Origin: Kribbella sandramycini
GTDB taxonomy: Bacteria; Actinomycetota; Actinomycetes; Propionibacteriales; Kribbellaceae
Assembly: GCF_013131805.1 (NCBI RefSeq)
Contig: NZ_JABJRC010000011.1
Span: forward strand, 124,001-188,000
Length of the DNA: 64,000 nucleotides
Direction of reading: 5' to 3'
Both the position numbers and the translations under genes were made by a program. The stretch's first letter is position 1, and the number at the start of each line of letters is the position of its first letter. Positions 8,315 through 16,598 of the stretch are shown here, piece after piece. Under the pieces are notes generated by a model. That model was given only the letters and a program-made list of their open reading frames with translations, was not told where the DNA came from and searched no databases.

Positions 8315-9211
8315 GTGGGCGCCCTCTTCTGTCTTCTTTCCGCTGCCGCGTTCGGAGCGATGGCTGTGTTCGGCAAGTTGTCGTACGACGCCGATGTCTC
8401 GGTCGAGACCCTGCTGCTGGTCCGCTTCGGGATGGCCGGTGTCGTGTTGCTGTGCTTCGCGCTGGCGCGTGGCGCATTGCGCGGTCTGCCGCGCCGGTCC
8501 GTGCTGATCGGGCTGGGTATGGGCGTGTTCGGCTACGCGGCCCAGGCCGGTCTCTACTTCTCCGCGCTGACCAGGATCGATGCGTCTTTGGTCGCGCTGA
8601 TCCTCTATCTCTACCCGGTCCTGGTGATGGCCGGTGCGATCCTGCTCGGCCGAGAGAGCGCTTCCCGGCGGCGTTCGTGGGCGTTGGGGATTGCACTGGC
8701 CGGGATCGGCCTCGTGCTGAGCGGCGCGGCCACCGGCCGGTTCGACCTCCTCGGCGGGCTGCTCGCGCTCGGCGCCGCGCTGGTCTACACGTGTTACATC
8801 CTGGTCGGCGACCGGGCCGGCGTCCCGCCGCTGGCGCTGTCGGCGCTGGTCTGCGTCGGCGCATTCGGGACGTTCCTGGTCGGCGAGCTGTTCCGCGGCG
8901 GCCCGGCGCTGGACTTCGCACCCCGGGGCTGGATCTGGCTGACCGCGCTCTCACTGATCAGTACGGTCGTCGCGATCCTCTGGTTCTTCGCCGGGATGGC
9001 CCGCGTCGGGCCTTCGGTCGCCTCGATCCTGTCGATCTTCGAGCCGGTGGTCACGGTCGCCTCCGCGGCGCTCGTCTTCGGCGAGCAACTGTCCCCGGTG
9101 CAGTGGGCGGGCGGCATCCTCGTGCTCTCCGCGGTCGTGATCGTGCAGTGGCCGGCCCAACGGAAGGTCCGGCCGCGAATCGTTGCCAGAACTTTCGACC
9201 GGGTCGGCTGA
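8315..9211 (+). CDS. EamA/DMT-family membrane transporter
   Basis: About 298 residues with ten hydrophobic segments in two EamA repeats, for example ALFCLLSAAAFGAMAVFGKL at the start and IAGMAR-type loops in the second half. The first repeat ends near ALILYLYPVLVMAGAILL and the second near VASILSIFEPVVTVASAALV, both typical DMT hallmarks. Such proteins export amino acids, metabolites or drugs. The first in-frame start that gives a sensible N-terminus is the GTG at 8315, but no Shine-Dalgarno precedes it, so the exact start is uncertain and the message may be leaderless. It is likely controlled by the divergent LysR. Confidence 0.85.
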   Translation: MGALFCLLSAAAFGAMAVFGKLSYDADVSVETLLLVRFGMAGVVLLCFALARGALRGLPRRSVLIGLGMGVFGYAAQAGLYFSALTRIDASLVALILYLYPVLVMAGAILLGRESASRRRSWALGIALAGIGLVLSGAATGRFDLLGGLLALGAALVYTCYILVGDRAGVPPLALSALVCVGAFGTFLVGELFRGGPALDFAPRGWIWLTALSLISTVVAILWFFAGMARVGPSVASILSIFEPVVTVASAALVFGEQLSPVQWAGGILVLSAVVIVQWPAQRKVRPRIVARTFDRVG

Positions 9212-9233
9212 CCGGCGCGGCAGACTGGACCGC

Positions 9234-10310
9234 ATGGAACGGCGGACGGCGTTGGCGACACTCGGTGCGCTCGTGGTGGCGGCCGCCACTGGTTGCAGTA
9301 GCGACGACGCGGCATCCCCTCCGACCACCTCAGGCCCGACGAGTCCCACGCCGTCCGCCGATCCGACGCCGAGCGGCCCGACGTCCGCAACGCCGTCCGC
9401 AACGCCATCTGACAGCCCGACGGGAACGCCGTCGAGAACGCCGGAGAGCGCTCACCCGGTTTCTCTCCCGGCGCTGATGGCGAAGAAGTACGCCGGCGGC
9501 GAGCTACGGCTCGGCCGGGTGCTCGCGCGCAACCCGGCGTACACCCGGTACCACGTGGCCTACCCGAGCGGTTCGCTCACGATCTCCGGGATCCTCAACG
9601 TCCCCAGCACCCCCGGCCCGCATCCGGCGCTCGTCCTCAACCACGGCTATATCGACCCGGCCGTCTACACCAACGGCCGCGGCCTCGCCCGCGAACAGGA
9701 CTACCTCGCCCGCCGCGGCTACGTCGTCCTGCACACTGACTACCGCAACCACGCCCAGTCCTCCAAGGACCCGCGCTCCGAGCTCAACCTCCGCCTCGGC
9801 TACACCGAGGACGTCCTGAACGCCGTCCACTCACTGCGCACCTCGCAGTACGTCGACCCCGACCGGATCGGCATGCTCGGCCGCTCGATGGGCGGCGGCA
9901 TCACCCTGAACGCCCTCGTCACCCAACCAGGCCTGGTGAAAGCCGGCATCATCTTCGCCTCGGTCAGCTCCAACACCGTCGACAACTTCAACCGCTGGAC
10001 CCGCCCCGACCGCCCCGAAGCCGCCGCCATCCTCCGCGCCTACGGCGAACCCGCCCGCAACCCCGCCTTCTGGCGCAACGTCTCCCCCATCACCTTCTTC
10101 GACCGCATCACCGAGCCCGTCCTCATCCACCACGGCGAATCCGACTCCACCTGCCCGATCGCCTGGTCCCGCACCACCCACACCACCCTCCAGAACGCCG
10201 GCAAGAAATCCACCCTCCACACCTACCCCGGCGAAGAACACGCCTTCGCCGCCGCCTGGCCCACCTCCATGGCCCGCACCGTCACCTTCCTCAAACAACA
10301 CGGCCTATAA
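9234..10310 (+). CDS. Lipoprotein alpha/beta hydrolase, prolyl-oligopeptidase (S9)-like
   Basis: 358 residues. The ATG at 9234 is chosen because it begins a lipoprotein signal (MERRTALATLGALVVAAATG) with lipobox cysteine 21. A long Ser/Thr/Pro linker (to about residue 75) spans the wall zone. The catalytic domain has GRSMGGG (nucleophile serine), HHGESDSTCP (acid) and GEEHAF (histidine), the full S9/alpha-beta hydrolase triad. It is an extracytoplasmic esterase or peptidase; the substrate is unknown. It begins 22 bp after the EamA stop, so cotranscription is possible. Confidence 0.88.
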   Translation: MERRTALATLGALVVAAATGCSSDDAASPPTTSGPTSPTPSADPTPSGPTSATPSATPSDSPTGTPSRTPESAHPVSLPALMAKKYAGGELRLGRVLARNPAYTRYHVAYPSGSLTISGILNVPSTPGPHPALVLNHGYIDPAVYTNGRGLAREQDYLARRGYVVLHTDYRNHAQSSKDPRSELNLRLGYTEDVLNAVHSLRTSQYVDPDRIGMLGRSMGGGITLNALVTQPGLVKAGIIFASVSSNTVDNFNRWTRPDRPEAAAILRAYGEPARNPAFWRNVSPITFFDRITEPVLIHHGESDSTCPIAWSRTTHTTLQNAGKKSTLHTYPGEEHAFAAAWPTSMARTVTFLKQHGL

Positions 10311-10331
10311 ATCCTCACGGCCTGTAGATCC

Positions 10332-11327
10332 TCAGCTGATCGCGCGGAGGTAGCGCTCTCCCAGGGTTTTGAGGTGGTGGACGAGGGCGGGTGGGGTGTC
10401 AACGTGGAAGTCGAAGCCGAGCATGCCGATGTAGACGGCGATGAGTTCGAGGGAGTCGGCGCCGGTGACGAGGATGCAGGTGCGGTCGTCGACGGGTTCG
10501 ACGACGCCGACGGCGGCGTGGATGCGGCTCAGGACTTCGTCGGCGGGGGCCTGGATGGTGATCCGGGCGTGGACTTTCCAGCCGGTGGAGGCGACGTCGC
10601 GGAGGACGAAGTCGATGTAGTCGGCGGCCGCCATCGGGCGCGGCTGGAAGCGCCTGCCGGTTGCCATCCGCAACAACATCCAGTCGGCGCGGTAGGTGCG
10701 CCAGTCGCCGGTCTCGGTGCGGGCGACGACGTACCAGAAGCCGTGCCAGCTCACCAGGCGGTAGGGCTCGACGAGGATCGGCAGGTCGGCGGTGCGGCCG
10801 GAGCCGGCGTCACGGGAGAGCGCTCCCTCGGGGATCTCGTACTCGAAGCGCAGGTAGTGCTCGTCGCGGATGCAGGCCGCGATCGTGCTCAGCAGGGCCG
10901 GGTCGACCTGTGGGGTCTCGACGTTCGAGCCGGTGTCGTCGGGGCCTTTCGAGAGCGCGCCGTGGACGGCGTTCACCTGGCGCTGGAGGCGGTGCGGGAG
11001 GACCTGCTCCAGCTTGGTCAGGGCACGCGCACTGCTCTCCTCCATCCCGGCCAGCCCCGCGCCGGTCCGCAGGCCGATCGCGACCGCGACCGCCTCCTCG
11101 TCGTCCAGCAGCAGTGGCGGGAGCTTCGCGCCGACGCCGAGTTTGTAATGCCCGGCCGGGCCCCGCGCGGCGTCCACCGGGTAGCCGAGCTCACGCAGCC
11201 GTTCGATGTCGTTGCGGATCGTGCGGGTACTGACGTCGAGCCGCTCGGCCAGCTCGGTTCCGGTCCAGGCCGGGCGGGTCTGCAGGAGCGCTAGCAAGGA
11301 AAGTAAGCGTGACGACGTCTCGAGCAA
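10332..11327 (-). CDS. WYL-domain transcriptional regulator (HTH_11 + WYL), TTG start
   Basis: 331 residues. An N-terminal winged helix (ERLDVSTRTIRNDIERLREL) is followed by the PLLLDDEEAVAVAIGLRTGAG segment and a WYL domain around residues 150-235 (EPYRLVSWHGFWYVVAR). WYL domains sense ligands, often nucleotides or nucleic acid. It begins at TTG with MLETSSRLLSLL, which matches the ATG start MLETSGRLLRLL of the second WYL gene at 17188-18210; this supports the unusual start. It diverges from the epoxide hydrolase, and a TAGGAA/TTCCTA dyad lies between them. Confidence 0.9.
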   Translation of the reverse strand: MLETSSRLLSLLALLQTRPAWTGTELAERLDVSTRTIRNDIERLRELGYPVDAARGPAGHYKLGVGAKLPPLLLDDEEAVAVAIGLRTGAGLAGMEESSARALTKLEQVLPHRLQRQVNAVHGALSKGPDDTGSNVETPQVDPALLSTIAACIRDEHYLRFEYEIPEGALSRDAGSGRTADLPILVEPYRLVSWHGFWYVVARTETGDWRTYRADWMLLRMATGRRFQPRPMAAADYIDFVLRDVASTGWKVHARITIQAPADEVLSRIHAAVGVVEPVDDRTCILVTGADSLELIAVYIGMLGFDFHVDTPPALVHHLKTLGERYLRAIS

Positions 11328-11357
11328 CGAAAAACGCCTCCAGAATTCGTTGGTAAT

Positions 11358-11376
11358 TAGGAAGCTGATGTTCCTA
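11358..11376. promoter_or_regulatory. Likely operator: TAGGAA-N7-TTCCTA dyad
   Basis: A perfect 6-bp inverted repeat with a 7-bp spacer lies in the 70-bp gap between the WYL regulator and the epoxide hydrolase. The right arm overlaps a TATACC hexamer (11375-11380) that could be the hydrolase -10 element, with TTGGTA about 19 bp upstream. A repressor bound here would block the hydrolase promoter. That the adjacent WYL protein binds it is an inference from position. Confidence 0.6.
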
Positions 11377-11397
11377 TACCGATCCTACGCTGAAGCC

Positions 11398-12528
11398 ATG
11401 ACCACGAACGAGAACATCCGCAGCTTCACCGTCAACATCGCCCAGGCCGACCTGGACGACCTGCAGGCCCGCCTCGAGCGGACCCGCCTGCCCGAGCCGG
11501 CCCCCGGCGACAACTGGGACCTCGGCACCCCGAACCACTACCTGCGCGAGACCGTCGACCACTGGAAGGGTGAGTTCGACTGGCGGGCGCAGGAGGCGCG
11601 GATGAACGAGTTCCCGCACTACCTGACCGAGATCGACGGCCAGACCGTCCACTTCCTGCACGTCCCGTCCAAGGTCGAGGGCGCGACTCCGCTGCTGCTC
11701 GCGCACACCTACCCCGGCTCGTTCGTCGACTTCCTCGACATGATCGGCCCGCTCACCGACCCGGAGGCGTACGGCGGCTCCGCCGAGGACGCGTTCTCGG
11801 TCGTCGTCCCCTCCATCCCCGGGTTCGGCTTCAGCACCCCGCTGGTCGACCGCGGCTGGACGATGGCCCGGGTCGCGACGACCTTCGACACCCTGATGCG
11901 GCGGCTGGGCTACGCGTCGTACGGCGTCCACGGCTCCGACGGCGGCGCGATGATCGCCCGCGAGCTCGGCGTCCTGAACCCTGAGGGCTTCCTCGGGCTG
12001 CACGTGCTGCAGCTGTTCTCGTTCCCGTCCGGCGACCCGGCCGAGTTCGAGAAGTTCGGCCCGGAGGACTACGCCGCGCTGGAGCACATGAAGTGGTTCC
12101 AGTCGGTCGGCGGGTACAACGCGATCAACGCGAGCCGTCCGCAGACCGTTGCCGTTGGCATCTCCGACTCCCCGGTCGGCCAGCTCGCCTGGAACGAGCT
12201 GTTCAACAGCTTCGGCAACGGCACCAGCCTGGTCTCCCGCGACCAGATCCTGACCGAGGTCTCGCTGTACTGGTTCACCAACACCTCGGCCGCCGCCGGC
12301 CGCTACCACTACGAGGAGGCGCACTCCGGCGCCGAGCCGCAGCTCAACCACGCCCCGACCGGCGTCGCCGTCTTCGCCGACGACTTCAAGACCATCCGCT
12401 CGCTGGCCGACCGCGACAACACCAACATCGTGCACTGGTCGAACTTCGAGAAGGGCGGCCACTTCGCCTCCCTGGAGCGTCCCGAGGACGTGACCGCCGA
12501 CCTGCGCGCCTTCTTCCGCAACCTCTGA
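11398..12528 (+). CDS. Epoxide hydrolase (EHN-type alpha/beta hydrolase)
   Basis: 376 residues from the ATG at 11398 (MTTNENIRSFTVNIAQADL). Residues about 5-110 are the epoxide hydrolase N-terminal region (DLQARLERTRLPEP, LRETVDHWKGEFDWRAQEA, FPHYLTEIDG). The alpha/beta hydrolase core has the nucleophile aspartate in YGVHGSDGGAM and the C-terminal histidine in KGGHFASLERP. It opens epoxides with water in the cytosol; no signal peptide is seen. WYL regulators next to EHN hydrolases are a common actinobacterial pairing, here with a dyad operator. Confidence 0.9.
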   Translation: MTTNENIRSFTVNIAQADLDDLQARLERTRLPEPAPGDNWDLGTPNHYLRETVDHWKGEFDWRAQEARMNEFPHYLTEIDGQTVHFLHVPSKVEGATPLLLAHTYPGSFVDFLDMIGPLTDPEAYGGSAEDAFSVVVPSIPGFGFSTPLVDRGWTMARVATTFDTLMRRLGYASYGVHGSDGGAMIARELGVLNPEGFLGLHVLQLFSFPSGDPAEFEKFGPEDYAALEHMKWFQSVGGYNAINASRPQTVAVGISDSPVGQLAWNELFNSFGNGTSLVSRDQILTEVSLYWFTNTSAAAGRYHYEEAHSGAEPQLNHAPTGVAVFADDFKTIRSLADRDNTNIVHWSNFEKGGHFASLERPEDVTADLRAFFRNL

Positions 12529-12591
12529 AGAGCCGCCGCGCCACGGCGGACGGCGACCTTCGCCGCCGCCACCTGGTAACGACCGAGGCAG

Positions 12592-12614
12592 CCCGGAGCG
12601 CTCAGCGCTCCGGG
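12592..12614. terminator. Strong convergent terminator hairpin
   Basis: CCCGGAGCGC and GCGCTCCGGG form a perfect 10-bp stem with a TCA loop, placed 63 bp after the epoxide hydrolase stop and 5 bp before the stop of the convergent caspase gene. It can serve both directions. Confidence 0.75.
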
Positions 12615-12618
12615 CCCT

Positions 12619-15282
12619 CTAGCGTTTCAGCCCGATGACGCCGATCGCCCGCGAGCCCGCGCTGTCCAGGACGACGATGCCGTCCTGGTAATAGCCGGTG
12701 GCGTAGAGCCGCCGGCCGTCCGCACCGACGGCGAGACCGATCGTGAGCCCCAGCGCGTCATCGGTCAGCGACCGCACCACCGCGCGACTCCCGACGTCGA
12801 CCACAAGCAGCTCATCATCTTGTTTCGCCCGGCTCGCGACGTACAGATACTTGCCATCCGCAACCCCGAACGCGGATTCGTTCGGTAACTCGACCGGCGT
12901 CGGGCGCGACGTCTCGACCTTCGTGTTGATGACGGCGTACGACGACGCCCCGATCACGTAGAGCGCTCCCTCCGGCCCCGGCGCCAGATCCCGCGGTTTC
13001 GCGCCGACCTTGATCGGGCTACGCGCCGGTTGGCGCGTCGCGGTATCGATCACCGACACCGTGCCGGCGTCCTGGTTGGCGACGTACAGGCGCTCGCCGT
13101 TGGCATCAACGGCGATGTCGCCCGGGTTCGGCCCGCTGGCCAACGGACCGCCGACGGTACGCCGCTCAGCGGTGTCGATCTCGGTGATCGTCTCCGCCTT
13201 GGCACTGAGCACGTAAAGGCGTTGTCTCGCTGGGCTCAGCGCCAGCTCGATCGGCTCCGGCGCCACCGGGATCGGCGTATCGACAGCCGTCCAGGTTGCG
13301 ACGTCGATGACAGAGATCGTGTCTGCTTCGGCGTTCGCGACGTAGAGCGTCGCGCCATCAGGTGTCAGGAGGAGTCGCACCGGACGGTCGCCGACGGGGA
13401 CGGCCGTGCCGACCTGCTCGCGGGTCGTCGTGTCGATCTTCAAGACCCGATCGTTGCTGATATCGGCCACGTAGAGCGTGCGGTCGTCAGAGCTCAGCGC
13501 GATCGCGGCCGCGATCGGCGCCCTCGGCGCAGCCGGTACGACGGCGAACGCGACGCCACCGAGGACGGCGGGAGTCAACAACCCAGCCGTCACCAGCCGC
13601 CCGATCGGTACGCCGGACCGTCGCGGCCGCGCGATCGTCAGAACGCCGATCAGCAGCCAGACCGCGAGCAGCGCCCAGACGATCGGCTGCTCGACGGCGA
13701 AGAGTCCTGACCAGACGGCGAACCCGCCGACCACCGAGCCGGCGGTGACCGCTCGGCCGAAGTCGAGCAGCGGCGCGATCAGCGCGAACTCGGCCGCGAT
13801 CAGGCCGAGAACCGCGGTCGAGGTGAGATGCGGTATGGCGTCGAACCCGCTCGGGCTACGGTATTGGTCGACTACCAGGAAGAGAACAAGCAGGGCTGCA
13901 AGCACGGCTGGGATCAGTTGGCCGCGTTGCACGCCCGGCATTGTGGGCCGCCGTTTGGGCAGGCTGATGACGATCGCCGCCAGCCAGGCGAGATGGGCTG
14001 CGATCATCAGGACGTCAGGCGCAGCGATCGCCGTACTCAGGACGGCCGGTGGCAGCAGGCCCGAGATGAACGCGCGACCGCGGAACGACAGCGCGAAGGC
14101 GGAGCTGACAACGACTGCCAGCGCGATCGAGTACGGCGTTATGCGGAGGACGGCGGCGGTGATCGCGAGCCCCGCGGCGACGAGCAGCAATGCGGAGACC
14201 CACCAGTTTGCGGCGGCGGCGTGGAGGCCGGCTGCTGTGCCGCGAAGGAGGCCCAGGCGGTGGCGCCAGCGTCGGCTGCTTGCCCGCGCGGCCGCGCCGA
14301 AGGTCGGGCCGGTGGGACGGCGTACCGGCTCGATCGGCTCCGGCCGCGCTGGACGGTCCAGGTACGACTGGGCCATTGCCGCGACGGCTCGGCTGTCGTC
14401 GGTCAGCAACTCCTCGAGTTTGGCGCGCGTCGACCGCCGTACCTGCGTATTGGTTGCCTCAAGCCACTTTCCCAGCTGCGCGAATGCTGCCTCGCGACGC
14501 AGCGGCTGCCGCAGGTCGGCGTCGATCGAGGCCGGGAACGACCAGTGCGAGTTGCCGGCGATGACCGTGCGTCCCTCGGTCTCCGCGATCTGTTTGGGCC
14601 GCTGGCCCGGCTGCTCGGCAACGACTTTCTCGTACACATAGCGATAGAGCTCGTCGACCGTGATGTCGCCGTCGTAGTCGAGGTCGGCGGCGCCGCTTCG
14701 CAGCCCCTCCACCACATGCCGGGTGAAGACCGACTGCGCGGCTTGCCCATGGACCTGCGCGCCCTCGAACGCGTACTGCGTCGCCTCGGTCGCAGTCAGC
14801 ACGATGCGGCCGCGACCACCGAGCGCGGCCTTGGTGTCAACCGTCGTGTCCGCCTTGGCGAACCGCTGGACGGCGTACGCGCCGCCGTAACAACAATCGA
14901 GGATCAGGACCTTCTGCCGCGCGACGCTCTCGTCGACCGCCTCGTCGATGATGCGCGCGGGCAGGCTGGTGAAGCGCAGCCGCTCGCGATTGGTGTTCTT
15001 GGTCGCGAGATACAGCCGGCCGTTGTCGTCCTTCAGGCCGTGGCCGCTGAAATACAGCAGGGTCAGATCGTCTCGCTCGGCCGACTCGTAGAACTCGCCG
15101 ATCGCCTCACCGACCCGGCTCGACGACTCGTTGATCAAGACCTGTACGTCGTACCCCGCGACGGCCGGATCACGCAGCACCTCGGCCAGCGCCTCGGCAT
15201 CCTGCGCGGGCGATACCAACTGCCGCAGCCCGCCGTCGTCGTACTCATAAGTTGCCACGAGCAACGCACGTCGCCGGCCCAT
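12619..15282 (-). CDS. Caspase-family (C14) protease with membrane region and YncE-like beta-propeller
   Basis: 887 residues. The N-terminal caspase domain (about 1-240) has the catalytic dyad: His81 in LLYFSGHG and Cys131 in KVLILDCCYGG. A hydrophobic stretch from about 350 to 590 contains several membrane-spanning segments. Residues about 600-887 form a surface-layer/YncE-type propeller with repeats such as LYVADISNDRVLKIDT, LYVANAEADTISVID and LYVANQDAGTVSVID. The protease domain is therefore cytosolic and tethered to a membrane region and an outer propeller. It follows an EACC1 gene by 3 bp. In conflict systems such caspases act as cell-killing or processing effectors; its trigger and target are unknown. 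Confidence 0.88.
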   Translation of the reverse strand: MGRRRALLVATYEYDDGGLRQLVSPAQDAEALAEVLRDPAVAGYDVQVLINESSSRVGEAIGEFYESAERDDLTLLYFSGHGLKDDNGRLYLATKNTNRERLRFTSLPARIIDEAVDESVARQKVLILDCCYGGAYAVQRFAKADTTVDTKAALGGRGRIVLTATEATQYAFEGAQVHGQAAQSVFTRHVVEGLRSGAADLDYDGDITVDELYRYVYEKVVAEQPGQRPKQIAETEGRTVIAGNSHWSFPASIDADLRQPLRREAAFAQLGKWLEATNTQVRRSTRAKLEELLTDDSRAVAAMAQSYLDRPARPEPIEPVRRPTGPTFGAAARASSRRWRHRLGLLRGTAAGLHAAAANWWVSALLLVAAGLAITAAVLRITPYSIALAVVVSSAFALSFRGRAFISGLLPPAVLSTAIAAPDVLMIAAHLAWLAAIVISLPKRRPTMPGVQRGQLIPAVLAALLVLFLVVDQYRSPSGFDAIPHLTSTAVLGLIAAEFALIAPLLDFGRAVTAGSVVGGFAVWSGLFAVEQPIVWALLAVWLLIGVLTIARPRRSGVPIGRLVTAGLLTPAVLGGVAFAVVPAAPRAPIAAAIALSSDDRTLYVADISNDRVLKIDTTTREQVGTAVPVGDRPVRLLLTPDGATLYVANAEADTISVIDVATWTAVDTPIPVAPEPIELALSPARQRLYVLSAKAETITEIDTAERRTVGGPLASGPNPGDIAVDANGERLYVANQDAGTVSVIDTATRQPARSPIKVGAKPRDLAPGPEGALYVIGASSYAVINTKVETSRPTPVELPNESAFGVADGKYLYVASRAKQDDELLVVDVGSRAVVRSLTDDALGLTIGLAVGADGRRLYATGYYQDGIVVLDSAGSRAIGVIGLKR

Positions 15283-15285
15283 GGC

Positions 15286-15654
15286 TCAGCTCGCACTGTG
15301 CTTACGCAGGAACGCGTCGATCAGCTCGCCGTGCTTGTCCGTCAGGACGCCGTCGACCTCGATCGAGTCGTCCCCGATCGTCAACGTGACCCGCTGCTGC
15401 GGCGCCCGCCGTCCAAGCCACTCCCGCAGGATCGCGATCAAGATGGACACCGCACCGCCCGTACCACCGAGCGCGACCGCGATCTCCGTGAACGTCACCG
15501 CGTCGCCCTTGGCCGCCGCCGGCGCACTCCCCTCAACCGCACGCGTGTCGATCTCGTGCTCCGCCAACCGGCGCCGCAACTGCCGGACGCCGCGCTCCGC
15601 ATGCTCCGCGTCGTCGTCCACCACCACGACGCGCACCCAATCCCCCACCGGCAC
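15286..15654 (-). CDS. Effector-associated constant component EACC1-like protein
   Basis: 122 residues (GTG). A second in-frame GTG two codons later (15648) has better spacing from the GGGAGGG ribosome site, so the true start may be there. The layout is an RRRLAEHEI-type helix, a glycine/alanine hydrophobic segment (AVALGGTGGAVSILIAIL), REWLGRR, then a short beta-rich tail (QQRVTLTIGDDSIEV). This is the layout I know from EACC1, described in comparative genomics of actinobacterial NTP-dependent conflict systems as the constant partner of variable effectors. The stop lies 3 bp before the caspase start, so the two are translationally linked. Confidence 0.72.
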   Translation of the reverse strand: MPVGDWVRVVVVDDDAEHAERGVRQLRRRLAEHEIDTRAVEGSAPAAAKGDAVTFTEIAVALGGTGGAVSILIAILREWLGRRAPQQRVTLTIGDDSIEVDGVLTDKHGELIDAFLRKHSAS

Positions 15655-15708
15655 CCCTCCCGGTCTTCATGATCCCGGTCCGTGCACCATCCCGCAACGG
15701 TCCGTGAG

Positions 15709-15739
15709 GGAGCCCGGAACGCCAAGCGCCCCGGGCTCC
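15709..15739. terminator. Stem-loop between the two EACC1-like genes
   Basis: GGAGCCCGG (15709-15717) and CCGGGCTCC (15731-15739) form a perfect 9-bp stem with a 13-nt loop. It lies in the 202-bp gap between the upstream EACC1-like gene (15857-16162) and the EACC1-caspase pair, and could separate or attenuate the two units. Confidence 0.55.
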
Positions 15740-15856
15740 TTTGGGCTCCACCCATCCGGAGGGAATCCGGGCAGAGCTTCCTGCGGCGCGTCCTCAGCCG
15801 GAAACCACTTCGAAACTACGCCGCTCGCCCGCACCCCACAACGTTCAAACGCTCCC

Positions 15857-16162
15857 TTACCGCCCCACCAGGAACGCCTCGATCGCCCCCACCTCGGCAT
15901 CCACCGTCGCCCGCTCGACGGTGCGCGTCCCCTCGCCCACCACGAGCTCCACCCGCTCCGGACTCCGGCGCCGATGAATCCAGTCCCGCAGCACCCCGAC
16001 CACAGTCGCCGCCACCGCCTCCCCACCCGCCAGCCCGACCGCAATCGCCGACCCCGGCATCTCCTGCGTAGCCAAGTCCTGCTCAGCCAGCTCCTGCCGC
16101 AACCCCTGCAGCGCCTTCCCGTCCCCCGCCCGCACCAACACCCAACGCCCTTCGCCCACCAT
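15857..16162 (-). CDS. Second EACC1-like small protein
   Basis: 101 residues from the ATG at 16162; an overlapping GTG at 16159 has a better-spaced GGAGGAG site. The pattern repeats the neighbouring EACC1 protein: WVLVRAGD start, LRQELAEQDL helix, a hydrophobic AIAVGLAGGEAVAATVVGVL, RDWIHRRRSPERVELVVGEG, and a final GAIEAFLVGR that parallels GELIDAFLRKH. The two appear to be divergent paralogs. No second effector lies between them. The start is chosen because upstream in-frame sequence is low-complexity and unlike the paralog. Confidence 0.6.
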   Translation of the reverse strand: MVGEGRWVLVRAGDGKALQGLRQELAEQDLATQEMPGSAIAVGLAGGEAVAATVVGVLRDWIHRRRSPERVELVVGEGTRTVERATVDAEVGAIEAFLVGR

Positions 16163-16174
16163 CTCCTCCAACCC

Positions 16175-16183
16175 TGTGGATAA
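16175..16183 (-). other. Consensus DnaA-box-like 9-mer
   Basis: TGTGGATAA is the reverse complement of TTATCCACA, a perfect consensus DnaA box. It lies in the divergent gap between the second EACC1-like gene and the antitoxin-like gene. A single box is not an origin, but it may titrate DnaA or regulate the flanking genes. Confidence 0.4.
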
Positions 16184-16241
16184 CCCCACCCTCACACACC
16201 ACCCCCCACCTATGCTGAACCCAACCCACCGAAAGGCCCCC

Positions 16242-16598
16242 ATGCCCCCCGACGACGAAACCCCCCACCTCCTCCCCGACGGCGACCGCGTTTGGGTGAT
16301 CAAGACCGCGATCGCGGGCGAGTTGCTCCCCCAGATGCTCGAACGCTTCCGCACCGGCGATTCCGAACCGCTGATCTTCGGCGACGCGGGCCAGCCCGAG
16401 GGCGTCGTCATCCCCTTCGATCTATGGCGCCGCCTCGAAGCCCTGGCGATCGAAGAGGAGGGCTTCGACCACCTCTACGAGACGGCGCGCCGGCGCCTCG
16501 CCGACCCACAGCCCTCGGTACCCATCGAGGACGTCGCGGCCGAACTCGGCTGGGATCTCAACGAAAAACTCGACGACTCCGACTTCCGGCCCAAATGA
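16242..16598 (+). CDS. Phd/YefM-like antitoxin candidate
   Basis: 118 residues from the ATG at 16242 (MPPDDETPHLLP), with a GAAAGG ribosome site and a TATGCT hexamer upstream. The core resembles antitoxins of the Phd/YefM type: VWVIKTAIAGELLPQML, LIFGDAGQPEGVVIPFDLW and RRLEALAIEEE. The C-terminal half (about 75-118) is acidic and would wrap the toxin. Its stop overlaps the next start by 4 bp (ATGA), the usual coupling in toxin/antitoxin operons. The family call rests on motif impression and context. Confidence 0.55.
   Translation: MPPDDETPHLLPDGDRVWVIKTAIAGELLPQMLERFRTGDSEPLIFGDAGQPEGVVIPFDLWRRLEALAIEEEGFDHLYETARRRLADPQPSVPIEDVAAELGWDLNEKLDDSDFRPK

Noticed and set aside
15667-16044. Minus-strand 125-codon frame between the EACC1-like genes
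   Set aside because: It overlaps the second EACC1-like gene in another frame and is Trp/Arg/Gly-rich low complexity.
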